The position numbers and the translations under genes are program-made. Shown here one piece after another: positions 51,821 to 62,362 of a DNA stretch of 64,000 bases. The stretch is taken from positions 1,488,001 to 1,552,000 of the forward strand of contig JAUFSD010000008.1 in NCBI GenBank assembly GCA_033030425.1. The letters are read 5' to 3'. The notes under the pieces are model-generated. The model searched no databases. It saw only the letters and a program-made list of their open reading frames with translations, and had not been told where the DNA came from. Every line of letters starts with the position of its first letter. Positions within the stretch are counted from its first letter, which is position 1. This DNA comes from Verpa conica. Taxonomy: Eukaryota > Ascomycota > Pezizomycetes > Pezizales > Morchellaceae.

Positions 51821-52334
51821 TCAGGGAAGAGTAGGAATATCGCCCGCCGCCGCTTGTGCAGCAGCCAAGGTGCTTACACGCCCCGATAGTCATAGATATA
51901 CCTGGCCGCTCTCTCCCTCCCTCCCTCACTCCCCTCCATCCTTATTTCCCTAACAGCTACATATTCCCGCTGTTCCCCTCCTCTTCCTCTTCCTTCTTTC
52001 TCTCAGAACCCTCTCGAACACCCACTCTAATCCATCATCGCCATCGACGTCACTCTTCCTCCCCTCTTGCTAGAACTACTGCACTACACCACCGCTACTA
52101 CTGCTACATCTACATCATCATTCTCGTTGCTGTCATCTTCATCGCTTCTGCAGATAACCAGCAAACCTTCTCCCCCCCACCATCAACACTAACATCATAG
52201 CACTAGCCACTACCACATACTAAGAGTCATCCGGCACTACGCACACAAGTGCTACTATAAGTGCCACTACTTTAAGAGGGTTCCCACCCCCTACTGTGTG
52301 AATCTACCCAGAAAGAAAAAAGATCAGAAAAGCT

Positions 52335-53576
52335 ATGGAAACCTACCATGGTCATGTACGGTCACCGGCCGACGCAATCGTCCTGTTCGAGGCTTGCCGG
52401 ATAGGTCTGCTCCCTCGGGTGCAACGAAGGTTATCAGAGAAGGAGCGACAAAACATCAAATCAGGGAGCATCTTCGTTTGGGATGAGCGGGAAGCAGGGA
52501 TGAGGCGATGGACAGACGGGAAGTCGTGGAGTGCAAGTAGGGTGTCTGGCAGCTTCTTGACCTACAGAGAGATGGAGGGAAAACGGGGAGGCAACGCGTT
52601 TGCTCCTCCAGTAACAACTCTTGCTGTGCCTGGGCGGGGTGGGAAATCACCGAATCCTGACAGTGATTCGGAGGGGATGGATATTGAGGGTCCGGACGGA
52701 TACCGCTACAAGCCAGATGGCCTGATGAAACAATCGTTTTCCATCACCACCGCTACTCACCAGAAATTGCATCTCATCAGCTACTACGCTCGATCACATC
52801 CGTCGTCTCAAAACTTGATGCAGCCTACACAGGACCTGCAATTGAAACACATACGACCTGCGAAAGGAATGTACCCTGAATCAACAGTCCACGAGCAACA
52901 GAATGTTCCTATGGTCACAAGGGGTCCCATGATTGCAACAAACTTTCCTCACCCGTCGCCTCCAAATTCTTTAATACCAAGACAGGGTGCCACCCATCCC
53001 AATAACTACCCCCAGAACGTAGGTCCATATGGCTGGCCTCCGAGCCCCGTCTCAACACCGCCTACAAACATTCCGCTCCAGTTGTCATATTCAAACCAAG
53101 CACAGCTTCCAGCCCCAAGTAGTGCCGCTTCATCACCCATGTCGTACAGCGCACCTTCCCTCGCGAGTGGCTCACCAATGCAGTACGATCGACCACCTCT
53201 ACCGCATCTAGACTCTCTGCCTTCACAGTCCCACCGTAACTCTTTGGGGTCACCATTACTACATATTCACCGATCACCTAGACTCACTGATGCACAGCAC
53301 CAACAGAGGCAACAATCAAGCCCACCCCCAGCTCTTCCAGTTCCTCATGTAACACAATCGGAACGTTATTCCTCTCCAGCTAATAGCATCGGACAGAGGT
53401 CACCGCCGAGAGATGAAAATTGGGGCATCAACCCATTAAGACAAAGCCCTAATGGAATGGATACTGGAAGCCCAGAAAGGAGTGGACTTGAAGTGCAGGA
53501 TATTCCCGCTGTAAAACTAGGATTCAGTGAGGACATTCGGGCATTGAGGGTGCTTGATCGGGGCTTTGCTGCATAG
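52335..53576 (+). CDS. PAC2: WOPR-domain transcription factor, Gti1/Pac2 family (Pac2 clade)
   Basis: Intronless 413-residue protein. Residues 1-85 are the first half of the WOPR DNA-binding fold: METYHGHVRSPADAIVLFEA, LLPRVQRRLSEKERQNI, SGSIFVWDEREAGMRRWTDG and SWSASRVSGSFLTYREMEG. The wording MRRWTDGKSWSASRVSG places it in the Pac2 clade and not the Wor1/Ryp1/Sge1 clade (which reads IKRWTDGVTWSPSRILG). The second conserved part, DGYRYKPDGLMKQSFSIT and LHLISYYARSHP, lies at about residues 120-155. Residues 165-390 are rich in Pro, Ser, Gln and Asn and likely disordered, as in other members. Family members control sexual development, conidiation and morphological switching. The start codon follows a long pyrimidine- and CA-rich leader. 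It is the only gene in about 16 kb. Confidence 0.95.
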   Translation: METYHGHVRSPADAIVLFEACRIGLLPRVQRRLSEKERQNIKSGSIFVWDEREAGMRRWTDGKSWSASRVSGSFLTYREMEGKRGGNAFAPPVTTLAVPGRGGKSPNPDSDSEGMDIEGPDGYRYKPDGLMKQSFSITTATHQKLHLISYYARSHPSSQNLMQPTQDLQLKHIRPAKGMYPESTVHEQQNVPMVTRGPMIATNFPHPSPPNSLIPRQGATHPNNYPQNVGPYGWPPSPVSTPPTNIPLQLSYSNQAQLPAPSSAASSPMSYSAPSLASGSPMQYDRPPLPHLDSLPSQSHRNSLGSPLLHIHRSPRLTDAQHQQRQQSSPPPALPVPHVTQSERYSSPANSIGQRSPPRDENWGINPLRQSPNGMDTGSPERSGLEVQDIPAVKLGFSEDIRALRVLDRGFAA

Positions 53577-55392
53577 TTATGGAGCAGATTGTGAATGAGG
53601 GAGAATAGAGAAAAAAAAGGGTTTGCAGTTGGGCTTTTGGGAATTAATTGGGATTAGTGGCATCGCTTGGGGGTGTTTATTTATATTTTTCTTTCCTTTT
53701 TCCTTTCATCTACATTATTCTCACTATTACTACTACTACTATTCATTTTTCTTTTGTAAACCATTCGGGATCGGGTTTTCCTTTTGGTGTTGTTAGGTTT
53801 TTTGAGTATTCCTTTTTGTTTTGTTTTTCTTTAGGTTCCCTATCTATCTCGGCGGTTTCTGGCTTGCTTTTTTTATCATTTCTTTGTGTTTGGTATCGTT
53901 GTTTCTTGTTAGTAGGGATAGATTGGTCTGGTTGGTGGGGAACGGAATACCTGGGATAAGGGGTCATCATGTCATCACAGAAACAAAAAAATAATGCTTG
54001 ATCACATGAACTATTACCATCACTAATACGTACTATCTCCTCAACAGGCAAGAAGGTTTTAGGTAGACATCGGGAAACGGTATTTGCTATGTTGGGCTCT
54101 TGCGCTTGGGAACAAAAGGTTTGGCAGAATGGGGCTTACAAGGTTCTTTCCAGATATGATTAGGCTACTTGTGCGTACGTACTCTTTTTCAGAAGGTAAT
54201 GCTAATAGTCGTACTGTTACTAGAAGTTGCGGTCTAGTCCACGGTCCATTACTGAGCAAAGTCTTAGCAGCGCATGTTATTAATAAACATATTTAACCAT
54301 AAACAGAGTTCACTACTATTAATTTTGTTAGGGGGGGAGGCGAAGGTTGCATGGAAATAAGTTAAGGACCGGTAACTGCTCCGAGAAATCAATGTTTAAA
54401 CGCATCTCATGCAGTACGTACCTCAAGGCATTTTTATTTATTTCATTTTGGTTAGATTAGGTATATACGCAGGTACCTATTTCTAGGGTGATGCTATATT
54501 CCTGGTCAATGATAACTTCGGCCAAGAGCTGCCTCGGGTCTCCCGGTAGAATGTGTGGATCCGCAGTTTTAAGTATACTGCTCTACGTCTCTACATGTAC
54601 TCTCCCTCTCTGTCTTATCTTACGTACGATAGTAGACCAGGTTTACTTTTTTTTTGTTTTGGCTCTTTAACTGATCCTAGTGCTAATAACACGGTTTACG
54701 TATGCACTCGGTAATTCGGTATGTTGGGCGTTTGACTTTGCCTGAAAGTAGGTTTTAGTTCGGTGCCGGAGGGAAGCGGTTAGAAGAGAAATAAAGAGAG
54801 GTTCGAGAGAGAGAGTAAGTTGCCGAAGAACCGGGGGAGGAGGGAAAAGGAAGGATGATGGGCGTTTTTTTTTATTTTACTTTTTTACTTTTTTATCCCT
54901 CCCCTTCCCTCTTTCTTAATTGTGGCTTACTTTAAAAGTAGAGTACGACATACGTACACTCCAATTAATTTACACGGTCATACAAGCACAAGCTTTTTTG
55001 CTACCCTCGTTTCTTTTTCCCTGAATGTTCGGGTAGAGCAGCTTTTTTTTTTGCTTTTTTGGGAGGTAGCTAGTTGGTTCGATTCGCGTAAAGTAAGTAC
55101 TCTACTTTATCTATATTATCCCCGTGTATGAGGGTGGGAGTGGATATTATAAATATATATATATGAAACGAGAATGAAAAGGCCGTAGAGCACATCTACA
55201 CACTCTCTGAGGGGGTCATAGAGAGAGAGAGTGGGAGTGAGAATCATGGACGATCATATCACGGGTAACCGATAGACCGAGTCCGTGGAAGAAATAGCAG
55301 ACGTACACACACAAAAAAAAAGAAAATAAAAAGAAAATAAAAAGCTTTTTACATGATTACAAGCAAATCGGTAGCCAACCCAATACCTAAGC

Positions 55393-55440
55393 ACTCACAC
55401 TCACACACACACACACTCACTCTCTCTCACACTTCTCTCA
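55393..55440 (+). repeat. Compound (CA)n/(CT)n microsatellite
   Basis: ACTCACACTCACACAC passing into CTCACTCTCTCTCAC. Confidence 0.75.
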
Positions 55441-55982
55441 TTCTCTCCACGTGGGGGCTGAGACCTCAACCGGCGCATTGCGGAGAAGCAATAATAAATA
55501 AGCATAAATTACTTTAACCCCAAGGTCAATTTAAGCGCTCGCCTATACCATTGTTCGCCTGCATGTATGCATGCGGCGAGAAAGAGCCTCGTTTCCCATT
55601 CCCCATTCTCATCTGATCTTCTCAGATAAAAAATGCATAAGCACAAGGCGTGGGAAGGCCATGAAGCGGGGAGGAAGGAGAGAGAGGAAGGATAAATAAG
55701 AATGATCCTTTTAATAAAAAAGTATAGGGAAAGAGAGAGAGAAACATGACTAAGGCTGAGGGGGGGATCACCGACCCCACGTTAGTTGGGTTTGGGGGGG
55801 GGGTGGGATTCTCGCTTCTCGCTTCTTTCTTCTCTTTTTTTTTCTTTCTTTTCCTTTTTTTGTTTCTTTTTTACAACCAAGTGACGCATGCGTATCAGAT
55901 CGGTATCGATAAGCACACCGCCCGCGCGATAGAACCCCCGGTTTGTCGTGGAAATATCCTTTTCAGCCGCAGGGTGTCAGTC

Positions 55983-56002
55983 AGGCTACGTACGTACGTA
56001 CA
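55983..56002. repeat. (TACG)n palindromic microsatellite
   Basis: CTACGTACGTACGTACATAC. Related TACGTACG words occur at about 22430, 34021, 44157, 54177 and 56750. Confidence 0.7.
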
Positions 56003-56120
56003 TACATCCCTCAATCCAGTCCAGTCAGTTCAGTCTAGGCAATCAGGCAGTCAGGCAGTTAGGCAGTAGCCAGATAGTCAGTTAGGCAAAGCTAGCGATA
56101 CCTAATTAAAATAGATAAAT

Positions 56121-56141
56121 AGAGAGAGAGAGAGAGAGAGA
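56121..56141 (+). repeat. (AG)n microsatellite
   Basis: Ten AG units. Confidence 0.85.
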
Positions 56142-56515
56142 ATTAAATGCGGCGTCAAAAAGCTACATACCTAGGTCAAGGCGAAAGAAATTAGTCATGG
56201 CATACGATGTCGATCTCGTTTCGGAGTAAAATACGTAAGGGAGAAAAAGTGAAGGGGGGGGGGAAAAACAAAAACAATAACACCAGTCTAGTTAAGGTCG
56301 TAAGATATACTATTCAGAGTAATTATGTATGTATGCCTCGTATGCTCTTCGACCCCCTTCTCTCTCTCTCTATTATCTATTTTGCTGACAGATGTGAAAA
56401 GTAAGCATGTATACAACCTACCTCCGTCGATCTTGCCGGATCTTCTTTTATTCAGCCCTGTGAGACATTTCGTAAAAAAAGCTCTCTCGGTTCCTTTCCC
56501 TTCCCCGGCCTCTAC

Positions 56516-56543
56516 TCCCCCCCCTCCCTCCCTCCCTCCCTCC
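56516..56543 (+). repeat. (CCCT)n microsatellite
   Basis: About five to six units preceded by a C run. Confidence 0.8.
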
Positions 56544-57170
56544 TCACTCAGCCGCCTGCTTATTTGAAAAATCCTTGCATATAAGGTACAGTCGACCCAC
56601 CAGGGAAAAAGGGGGAGGGAGGGAGGTTCTCAAAAATAGTATATAGCCCCACGTAGCATGGCCTCACTTCGTACGAATCTCGTACGAGAGAAGGAAGTGA
56701 TAGGGAAAGAGAGAGGTACTTTATATTTTTCATGTATGGGTACATACGTATGTACGTACCTTGTAGGGTAACCCAGTAATAATAAACCCCCTCCCCTCTC
56801 TTCCCCCTCCCAAAAAGAGAGACAGAGAAAGGAGGGTTCCCTTTTTTTTTTATATATATATTTAAAATTTAACCTCACTTGGAGGGGGGGGTTTCTTTTC
56901 TTGCCACTTTCATTAATTGCTGGTTTGTTGTTGTTGTTGTTTGCTAGTGTTGTATTACGATCGGTGAATCCCCGGCATTCTCGATGATCGCTGGGTCTGT
57001 CCTGGGTAACACGAGATTGGGTAGTACCCTCCATCGGAGCATATATGTCCGTGTGTGCATAAAATATATACTTAATGGTAGATACCGAAGTTCGGCCATC
57101 ACTCCGATATTCATTCAGAAGCGGAAGAATTTAGAAAGAGTAACCTACATAACGCGGTGTCCTGACCGCA

Positions 57171-57196
57171 AGAGAGAGAGAGAGTGTGTGTGTGTA
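57171..57196 (+). repeat. (GA)n-(GT)n microsatellite
   Basis: A GA run passes directly into a GT run. Confidence 0.85.
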
Positions 57197-59194
57197 TGAG
57201 CGAGGGACAATGTGTGTATTGCCGATCTCCGGAACTCACCGGTAACAAGTCGCTGAATTAAGGTTTTTTTTTCTTTTCCTTTTCCCCTTCTTGGACTTCT
57301 ATTTCCTATACGAGCCTAAGTACCATAAGACTTGTATTTCCTACTTTGGTATATATATCCCCTCCTCCCTCCCCACAGGCCTCCCGGGGCATAGCTAGTT
57401 GCCTCAATGAAAAGAAAATTAAAAAAGCAGGTTTGGTTGAATCACCTGAGGTAATGCTTCCTTTCCCTTCCGAATCACCATATATAGTGACAAAGCAAAT
57501 AAGCTGTAATGCTTAGCTACTCCATACTTAAATAACTTTTTTTTTTATGGTTTGTGTTACATAACACCAAGGATCGCTGACTAGGTTGAGCCGAACTCGC
57601 CGAAACAAACAAGAAAGAAAAAAAAGACTAGCTAGTTCCAGGGCACTGGGTTTGTAAACAATTAACTTGACTTGTCGTTTTCTATGAATCACTTCGCGGG
57701 AGTGGCTCGGCCCGGGGGGAGGGGTGAAATGAGGGATAGAGTCAACACTGAAGAGTACGTTTGAGGTCTTGTCGAATCATATTTGACCAAGAGAACACAG
57801 CCTCGGGTTCGTACATTTAGCCCGTGGGACCCGAGAGGGGGGTGGTTGTGGGAGAAATTCTATATAGACTCGGGCCTCGGGATCCGGGTAGCCAACTATA
57901 CGTATATACGTAACGTAGTATAGTGGGGAGTTTCTAATCATGGGTTTGTAATAGTGAATTACTCTAAAAGTAAATCCCTCTTACAAAAAATATAGAAGAG
58001 TTTTTTTTTCTCCCTCGGTTGATCACAAATGTGTCTTTTTTGCTTTTATAGTAGAATCAGTAATGAAAATGGTATGATGTATGCCTAGAAATTTATGTCT
58101 CCTTGGATAAATTGGCCCGACCCCTTCATACCTGCATTAGGTGATATTAAGGGTTACGACGGGAGTGCCTCCGAGTGACGCATCTATAATCTGTAGTTAT
58201 GGATTATGTCGGGTTAGGGTTTTGTGATTTGTCGAGTGATAGTGAGTGATCTTGATGTAGTAAAGTTACTTATTTAGGAAATGTAGAGACTATAAGAATA
58301 CGCGTATTTTTTTAAGAGAAGGTTGTGTATAAGCATGAATAGAGAAAATATATGGGACAAGTACAAGGCAAGAGATAGTAAACCGGGGACGAATTTAGGG
58401 AGTGAGACAAGTCTTTAGATGAGATGTGGTAAGACTGGGATATGATCAACGGTGCGGGGTAGTGGGGTGTGCTGAGATCATTTTTCTCTGAGTGCGTTTC
58501 TCACACACCCTACTGGTATCTTATTCTTGGTAGTATGATGAATACGTGACTTATAATCGAGTGATAATTCATGTCGTCAGCATAGTTTTATTTAGTACTT
58601 GGTATGAGGTTTCTAGGAGTTTCCCATGAAGATCGCTAGGTAATTTATTCCATTAATGGATCAACCTCCGTACTCATACGCCTCGAAGATCACCCGTGGC
58701 TATAATCAGAAACCGGTTGGTACGCTGTACTGCATTGCCCTGTAATATAAGGGATAACATTAGTATAGCCCTTTGCGGGTTAGGATTTGTTAAGAGTGTC
58801 TATAAAAATATTATTCTCGCTTGATGAATCCACAAAAGCACTGGGTATTTGAACCTAAGTCAAATAGAGATTGACCGGCTGGTACATTGCCTATTGGGGT
58901 TCAGCCACATATAACGTCCCTTAAACCGTCTCAAACTTTCTTTGTTCCTCGGAGGAAGCCTATCTAAACCTTTGTACAAGTAAGCGAGTTTTGCCTTTAA
59001 TATAAGTACAAGCGAAGAAGAAAAAACAAAACAAGTTGTACAAAGTGATACCCTTAAAATCCGAGGGGGTTCACTCAAACTGAGCAGAGAGGAATAGCAT
59101 GCGTTACGCAGTAATCCAACACAACAGCATAAAAATAAACATAGAAAACAAAAAGAAAACTCCGCATGATAAAACAAGCCTCTATCCCCCCACG

Positions 59195-59225
59195 TTTTTT
59201 TATTTTTTTATTTTTTTATTTTTTT
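59195..59225 (+). repeat. (T7A)n repeat at the 3' flank of COA6
   Basis: T runs interrupted by single A at near-regular 8-nt spacing, ending about 45 nt beyond the COA6 stop codon on its downstream side. Confidence 0.75.
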
Positions 59226-59270
59226 CATTTACTCCACGTAGAAAGCTATTTGCCGTCCATCAGTCTATCG

Positions 59271-59684
59271 TTAGGACCGAGGCTCCGCCTGAGCTTGTCC
59301 AACAGGATTCGGCATTTGTAAGACCTTTGCACCTTCCGCTTCAAGCCTCTTGAAAGTTTCATTACGATTATGTTCCATGACTCTCCGTTTCTTAAAGTAT
59401 TCGACCTATCCAAGCGGTAGATCAGCGGGTGTTCTAACGGAGGGAGGAGAGATTGAGCTTACCCAACTCGAAACACATTCTTTCTCGAATGATACCTCCT
59501 GCTTGGCGCACTTTTCGTGGGCAGCTGGACCCTCCTTGATCGAGTCGATGATGTTGTTGCGGTCAAGACATTCAAAGAAGCCGTCCCGGGCCTCCCAGCA
59601 GCGTGCTCGCTGTGACCTATTCGGTGCTACACCCTCGATTGACGAAGCGGATGAAGATGAGGATCCAGAGCCGAACCAACCCAT
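59271..59684 (-). CDS. COA6: Cytochrome c oxidase assembly factor 6 (Coa6), CHCH domain
   Basis: Two exons, 59463-59684 and 59271-59405, separated by a 57-nt intron (59406-59462), give 118 residues. The protein starts MGWFGSG, as other fungal Coa6 proteins do, followed by a serine run. The twin-cysteine fold is visible as CWEARDGFFEC (Cys-x9-Cys) and CAKQEVSFEKEC (Cys-x10-Cys). Exon 2 continues VEYFKKRRVMEHNRNETFKR, the conserved C-terminal helix. Coa6 sits in the mitochondrial intermembrane space and helps copper delivery to the CuA site of cytochrome oxidase. An upstream in-frame ATG at 59747 would add 21 residues; I prefer 59684 because of the conserved MGWF start. The gene is divergent from SYS1 across about 416 nt. 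Confidence 0.95.
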
Positions 59685-60100
59685 TGTGTGTTTTTGTGAT
59701 GGTTGAAGAGATATGTGGGGTTGTTTCAGTGGTTGGAATGAGGACATCTTCGCCTCATGACGTCTTTAGGGGTGTTTTTTGTCACGTGACATAGAAAATG
59801 TATGAAAGTCACTCAACACCTCGTCATGTAGAGTATCAAGATCACCAGATGGGGGTTTGAGTGTATAGGAAGCTGTTGATGTATCTAGGCTGTGCAGCAA
59901 GGAGACTGATCGACAGGGCGCAGTGGTCCTGTCAGACACTACATACATTACATACATACACATACACGTAACCTCGCCTCACCTCACAAAAGCTCATCAT
60001 CAATTCTAAATAAACCCCATAAGGTACATACATCCACGCCAGCTACAAGTCTCCCGTTTCGTTTCAAGGAGGCCCTATCCAACAGGAAACAATACACTAC
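59685..60100. promoter_or_regulatory. Bidirectional promoter between COA6 and SYS1
   Basis: A 416-nt spacer between two divergent start codons. It contains a TCACGTGAC palindrome (59782-59790), which includes the CACGTG E-box core, and an ACATACATTACATACA-type simple repeat at 59940-59968 followed by a CA- and CT-rich segment next to SYS1. No other gene fits here. Confidence 0.55.
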
Positions 60101-60749
60101 ATGCCCAAACGACCTCGTCGTATTCGCCGTCCCGCTGCAAACTCCTTTCAGCCTCTCCAGACGTTCCTGCAGATCCTCTCGCTACAGTGTATCTACTATG
60201 TCGCCGCCACCGTACTGATCCTCTTCAGCACCCTTGTCGCGGGCAGCCCATTCTCGCTGGATGTTGTATTCTCATGGAAGTGTGTTAGGGGGGATAATAC
60301 TATCGGATGGGCCTTGGGAATCGTCTGGTTGCTCTGTAGTCTGGTTATGTTTGTCACCCCCCCCCCCAGAGCCACCCCCACCCCCTTTCACGTTCTGAGA
60401 CTAATTTTGGGGGGTTTTTTTTAGGGTGGTTGCGCAAGTGCTTGTTCATTCACGCTCGAAGCTTGTCCTTGATTTCTCGCTCACGTTGCACTTCCTGCAC
60501 CTTGTTACCGTCTCTCTCTACGATCATGAAATCCCAAGGTCGTGGTTCTGGTGGGTCATTCAAGTGGTTTCTGCGGTTCTGATGGTCATGGTGGGGACAT
60601 GGGCTTGCACGTGGAGAGAGCTACGGCCAATTCCTTTCGGTGGAAATGGGGGTGGCGCTAGGGGTGTAGGCGAAGGGAGCAGTAGTAATATTGGCGATGG
60701 TGGGGGCAACTATGAGATGGTTCAGATGAAGGGTGAAGAGGAGGTTTAA
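60101..60749 (+). CDS. SYS1: Golgi membrane protein Sys1
   Basis: Exons 60101-60348 and 60425-60749 join across a 76-nt intron (GTTTGT...TTTTAG) to 190 residues. Four membrane segments are visible: LQCIYYVAATVLILFSTLVAG, IGWALGIVWLLCSLVMVVAQV (spanning the splice), LVLDFSLTLHFLHLVTVSLY and WFWWVIQVVSAVLMVMVGTW. The loop sequences SPFSLDVVFSWK and RSKLVLDF are family signatures, and TWACTWRELRPIPFGG closes the core. The tail is Gly-rich and acidic. Sys1 recruits the Arl3/ARFRP1 GTPase to the trans-Golgi, upstream of Arl1 and GRIP-domain golgins. The intron contains a C run and ends in a T run. Together with COG5 it is the second Golgi trafficking gene of the window. Confidence 0.95.
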
Positions 60750-61390
60750 TCCCGCGAGTTGCGCTCATTGGTTCACAGGGTCCCCCTTTGTAGGGCTGGG
60801 CTCCCCCCCTAGGGTTTCTTTGAGTTTAATTTGAATTTATTGGCGTTTGATGGGTATAGTGTAGATGTGTGCATGCAATGGGAGCGTTGCCAAATGTGTT
60901 TTTAAATTACTATCTTCTCTTGGGGCACTTGGATTTGCATTTTTTTTTTTGTATGGGATTACTATTGGTATTTGTGTATCTGGGTTGGTTCTGGGAATGG
61001 CCTTTGCTTTGATAATTAGATTTACAAATCCCCTGTTCTATGCCGTCTTGGAAATTTCTGGCTATTCCTTCTCCCATCGTGTTTGGCCAGTGCAAGGGGG
61101 ATGTAATGTCAAAGAGGATCTAGGAATTAATACGCTCAAACTTCGGACGTGGCTCCATGAGGTCCTTGCATTATCTTTTCTTAAAAACCAACATCTATTG
61201 GCACAGCGGCTGGAGCTGTGAAACACCAGATATAGAGACAGCCACAAGCGCTGTCACCCGTCGTCACTCGGATAAGACGGATCTTCACATAATATCCGTC
61301 CACGGCAGCTCACCCGGGTAGTAAGAAACCTCTCCCGAGCTCTCATCCAATCCACACCAGTTTATTAAGCCCTTTAATTCTGGGCAAGAA
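60750..61390. other. Convergent intergenic region (SYS1 / DUF218 gene)
   Basis: A hydrophobic 118-codon frame (60865-61221, plus) falls here, but it has no family resemblance, begins in a T/G-rich 3' flank and is probably part of the SYS1 3' untranslated region. No other feature was seen. Confidence 0.45.
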
Positions 61391-62362
61391 CTAAAAATAA
61401 ATTAAAAAAAATAACCGAATTAGTTCCCAATAGCCAATAGAGGAGGAGGAGGAGGGGGGGGGGTAATCATACTGCTCATAGTAATTAACCCTCCTACCCG
61501 GATTCCTACCACTCTTCTTCTCAACCAACACAGGTTCAAAACATGCATACGGATCCCTCTCAAATGGCTTTAGACTACGGCTCAACTCGAAACCCTCCAT
61601 CTCGGCTATCTTCTCCTCGGGCGAGTACAGAGGGTCTATCCCAACATACTTGAAACGCTCTTTTGGGAATTGGAGCGCTTGACGATGGATAGTTCCGAAC
61701 CGTTTCGATTTGAACTTGTACCCGACTACCGTGATTGTGCTCGGGTATGTCCCGGCAAACTCCTTGAAACGACAGATTGAGAAGAGGAGGTTCTCATATG
61801 AGTCCCGTGCGTAGTTTTCTGTTGTGGTTAGGTTGTGTAGGTATGGTGTTATTAGACCTCTGGCGTCTGCTAGATTCTGTAATTTTTTTTTAAATTCATT
61901 ATTCGGGGAAGAGGGGGGGCTCGGGGAGGTGGGGGTTAGATATATACATACGTAATAAGTTAAAGACTCCATTCTCGTACCCCCATGAAGCCTAGTTTCT
62001 CCACCACTAAACATCAACACCCCACTACCCCGCAAGCCCTCTACAATCTTTGCTCCAACTTCAATGTGTTGGATCCACGTTAAAGTTTCGTTCTGGTCCT
62101 TCTGGTAGGGCTCGAGTATCCATTCATCATCACTCTCGCCAAGAGTTGGTCCTCCCTTCCACATTCCATGGCAAGCCACAATTACCAAATCCTTCAGACC
62201 CTCTCTTGGCGGGAGTTGCTCGAGTGGATTTCGGTACAAGCTCGTGTTTGACAGGCTTTGGTTACTCGCAGATGGTCCAACGGGGATTGTGAGTGCGAGA
62301 GGCGCGAGGCAGCCCACGGTGAAGAGGGTGTGGAGTATCATTTTTTTTGGATAGTTGATCAT
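61391..62362 (-). CDS. DUF218 (YdcF-like) domain protein with signal sequence
   Basis: Exons 61952-62362 and 61391-61876 join across a 75-nt intron (donor GTATGT) to 298 residues. A hydrophobic N-terminal segment (residues 8-25, MILHTLFTVGCLAPLALT) looks like a signal peptide or anchor. The DUF218 core follows: LVIVACHGMWKGGP, WIQHIEVGAKIVEGL, VLMFSGGETR, then after the splice LADARGLITPYLHNLTTTE, YARDSYENLLFSICRFKE, ITVVGYKFKSKRF and FKYVGIDPL. The C-terminus has a poly-Ser/Pro stretch (encoded by the GAGG run at 61440-61461) and a hydrophobic tail (LIRLFFLIYF). The molecular function of this fungal branch is unknown; bacterial relatives act in envelope metabolism. N-glycosylation sequons in the N-terminal part (NQS, NTS, NET) fit a secretory-pathway protein. 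Start may be 62362 or the Met at 62341. Confidence 0.88.
   Translation of the reverse strand: MINYPKKMILHTLFTVGCLAPLALTIPVGPSASNQSLSNTSLYRNPLEQLPPREGLKDLVIVACHGMWKGGPTLGESDDEWILEPYQKDQNETLTWIQHIEVGAKIVEGLRGSGVLMFSGGETRLHGGTRMESLTYYVCIYLTPTSPSPPSSPNNEFKKKLQNLADARGLITPYLHNLTTTENYARDSYENLLFSICRFKEFAGTYPSTITVVGYKFKSKRFGTIHRQALQFPKERFKYVGIDPLYSPEEKIAEMEGFELSRSLKPFERDPYACFEPVLVEKKSGRNPGRRVNYYEQYDYPPPSSSSSIGYWELIRLFFLIYF

Larger units (their letters stand above)
43301..52334 (+). promoter_or_regulatory. Long low-complexity region upstream of PAC2
   Basis: About 9 kb with no recognisable gene. Unlike the desert to its left it is dense in A, T, G and C runs, purine or pyrimidine tracts and microsatellites. 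The last part (51900-52140) is strongly pyrimidine-rich on the coding strand, then CA- and ACT-rich up to the PAC2 start. That is the pattern of an extended fungal leader. Many overlapping open frames on both strands (for example 50290-50930) are by-products of low complexity. How much is promoter, 5' leader or a separate non-coding transcript cannot be told from sequence. Confidence 0.45.
53577..59270. other. Low-complexity intergenic region downstream of PAC2
   Basis: Nearly 5.7 kb with no recognisable gene. T-rich sequence follows the PAC2 stop (53640-53880). GA, CA, CT and ACGT-type simple repeats are frequent to 57.3 kb; from about 57.5 to 59 kb the sequence becomes more like the TA-rich desert, with CGAGTGAT motifs at 58233 and 58558. 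Confidence 0.5.

Noticed and set aside
51447..51929. 160-codon minus-strand frame
   Set aside because: It is a translation of the CAGC/CAGGC microsatellite (WPGLAWLLAAGC-like) and neighbouring repeats.
60865..61221. Hydrophobic 118-codon frame after SYS1
   Set aside because: T/G-rich composition alone explains the hydrophobicity; no membrane-protein family was recognised and it lies in a convergent 3' region.
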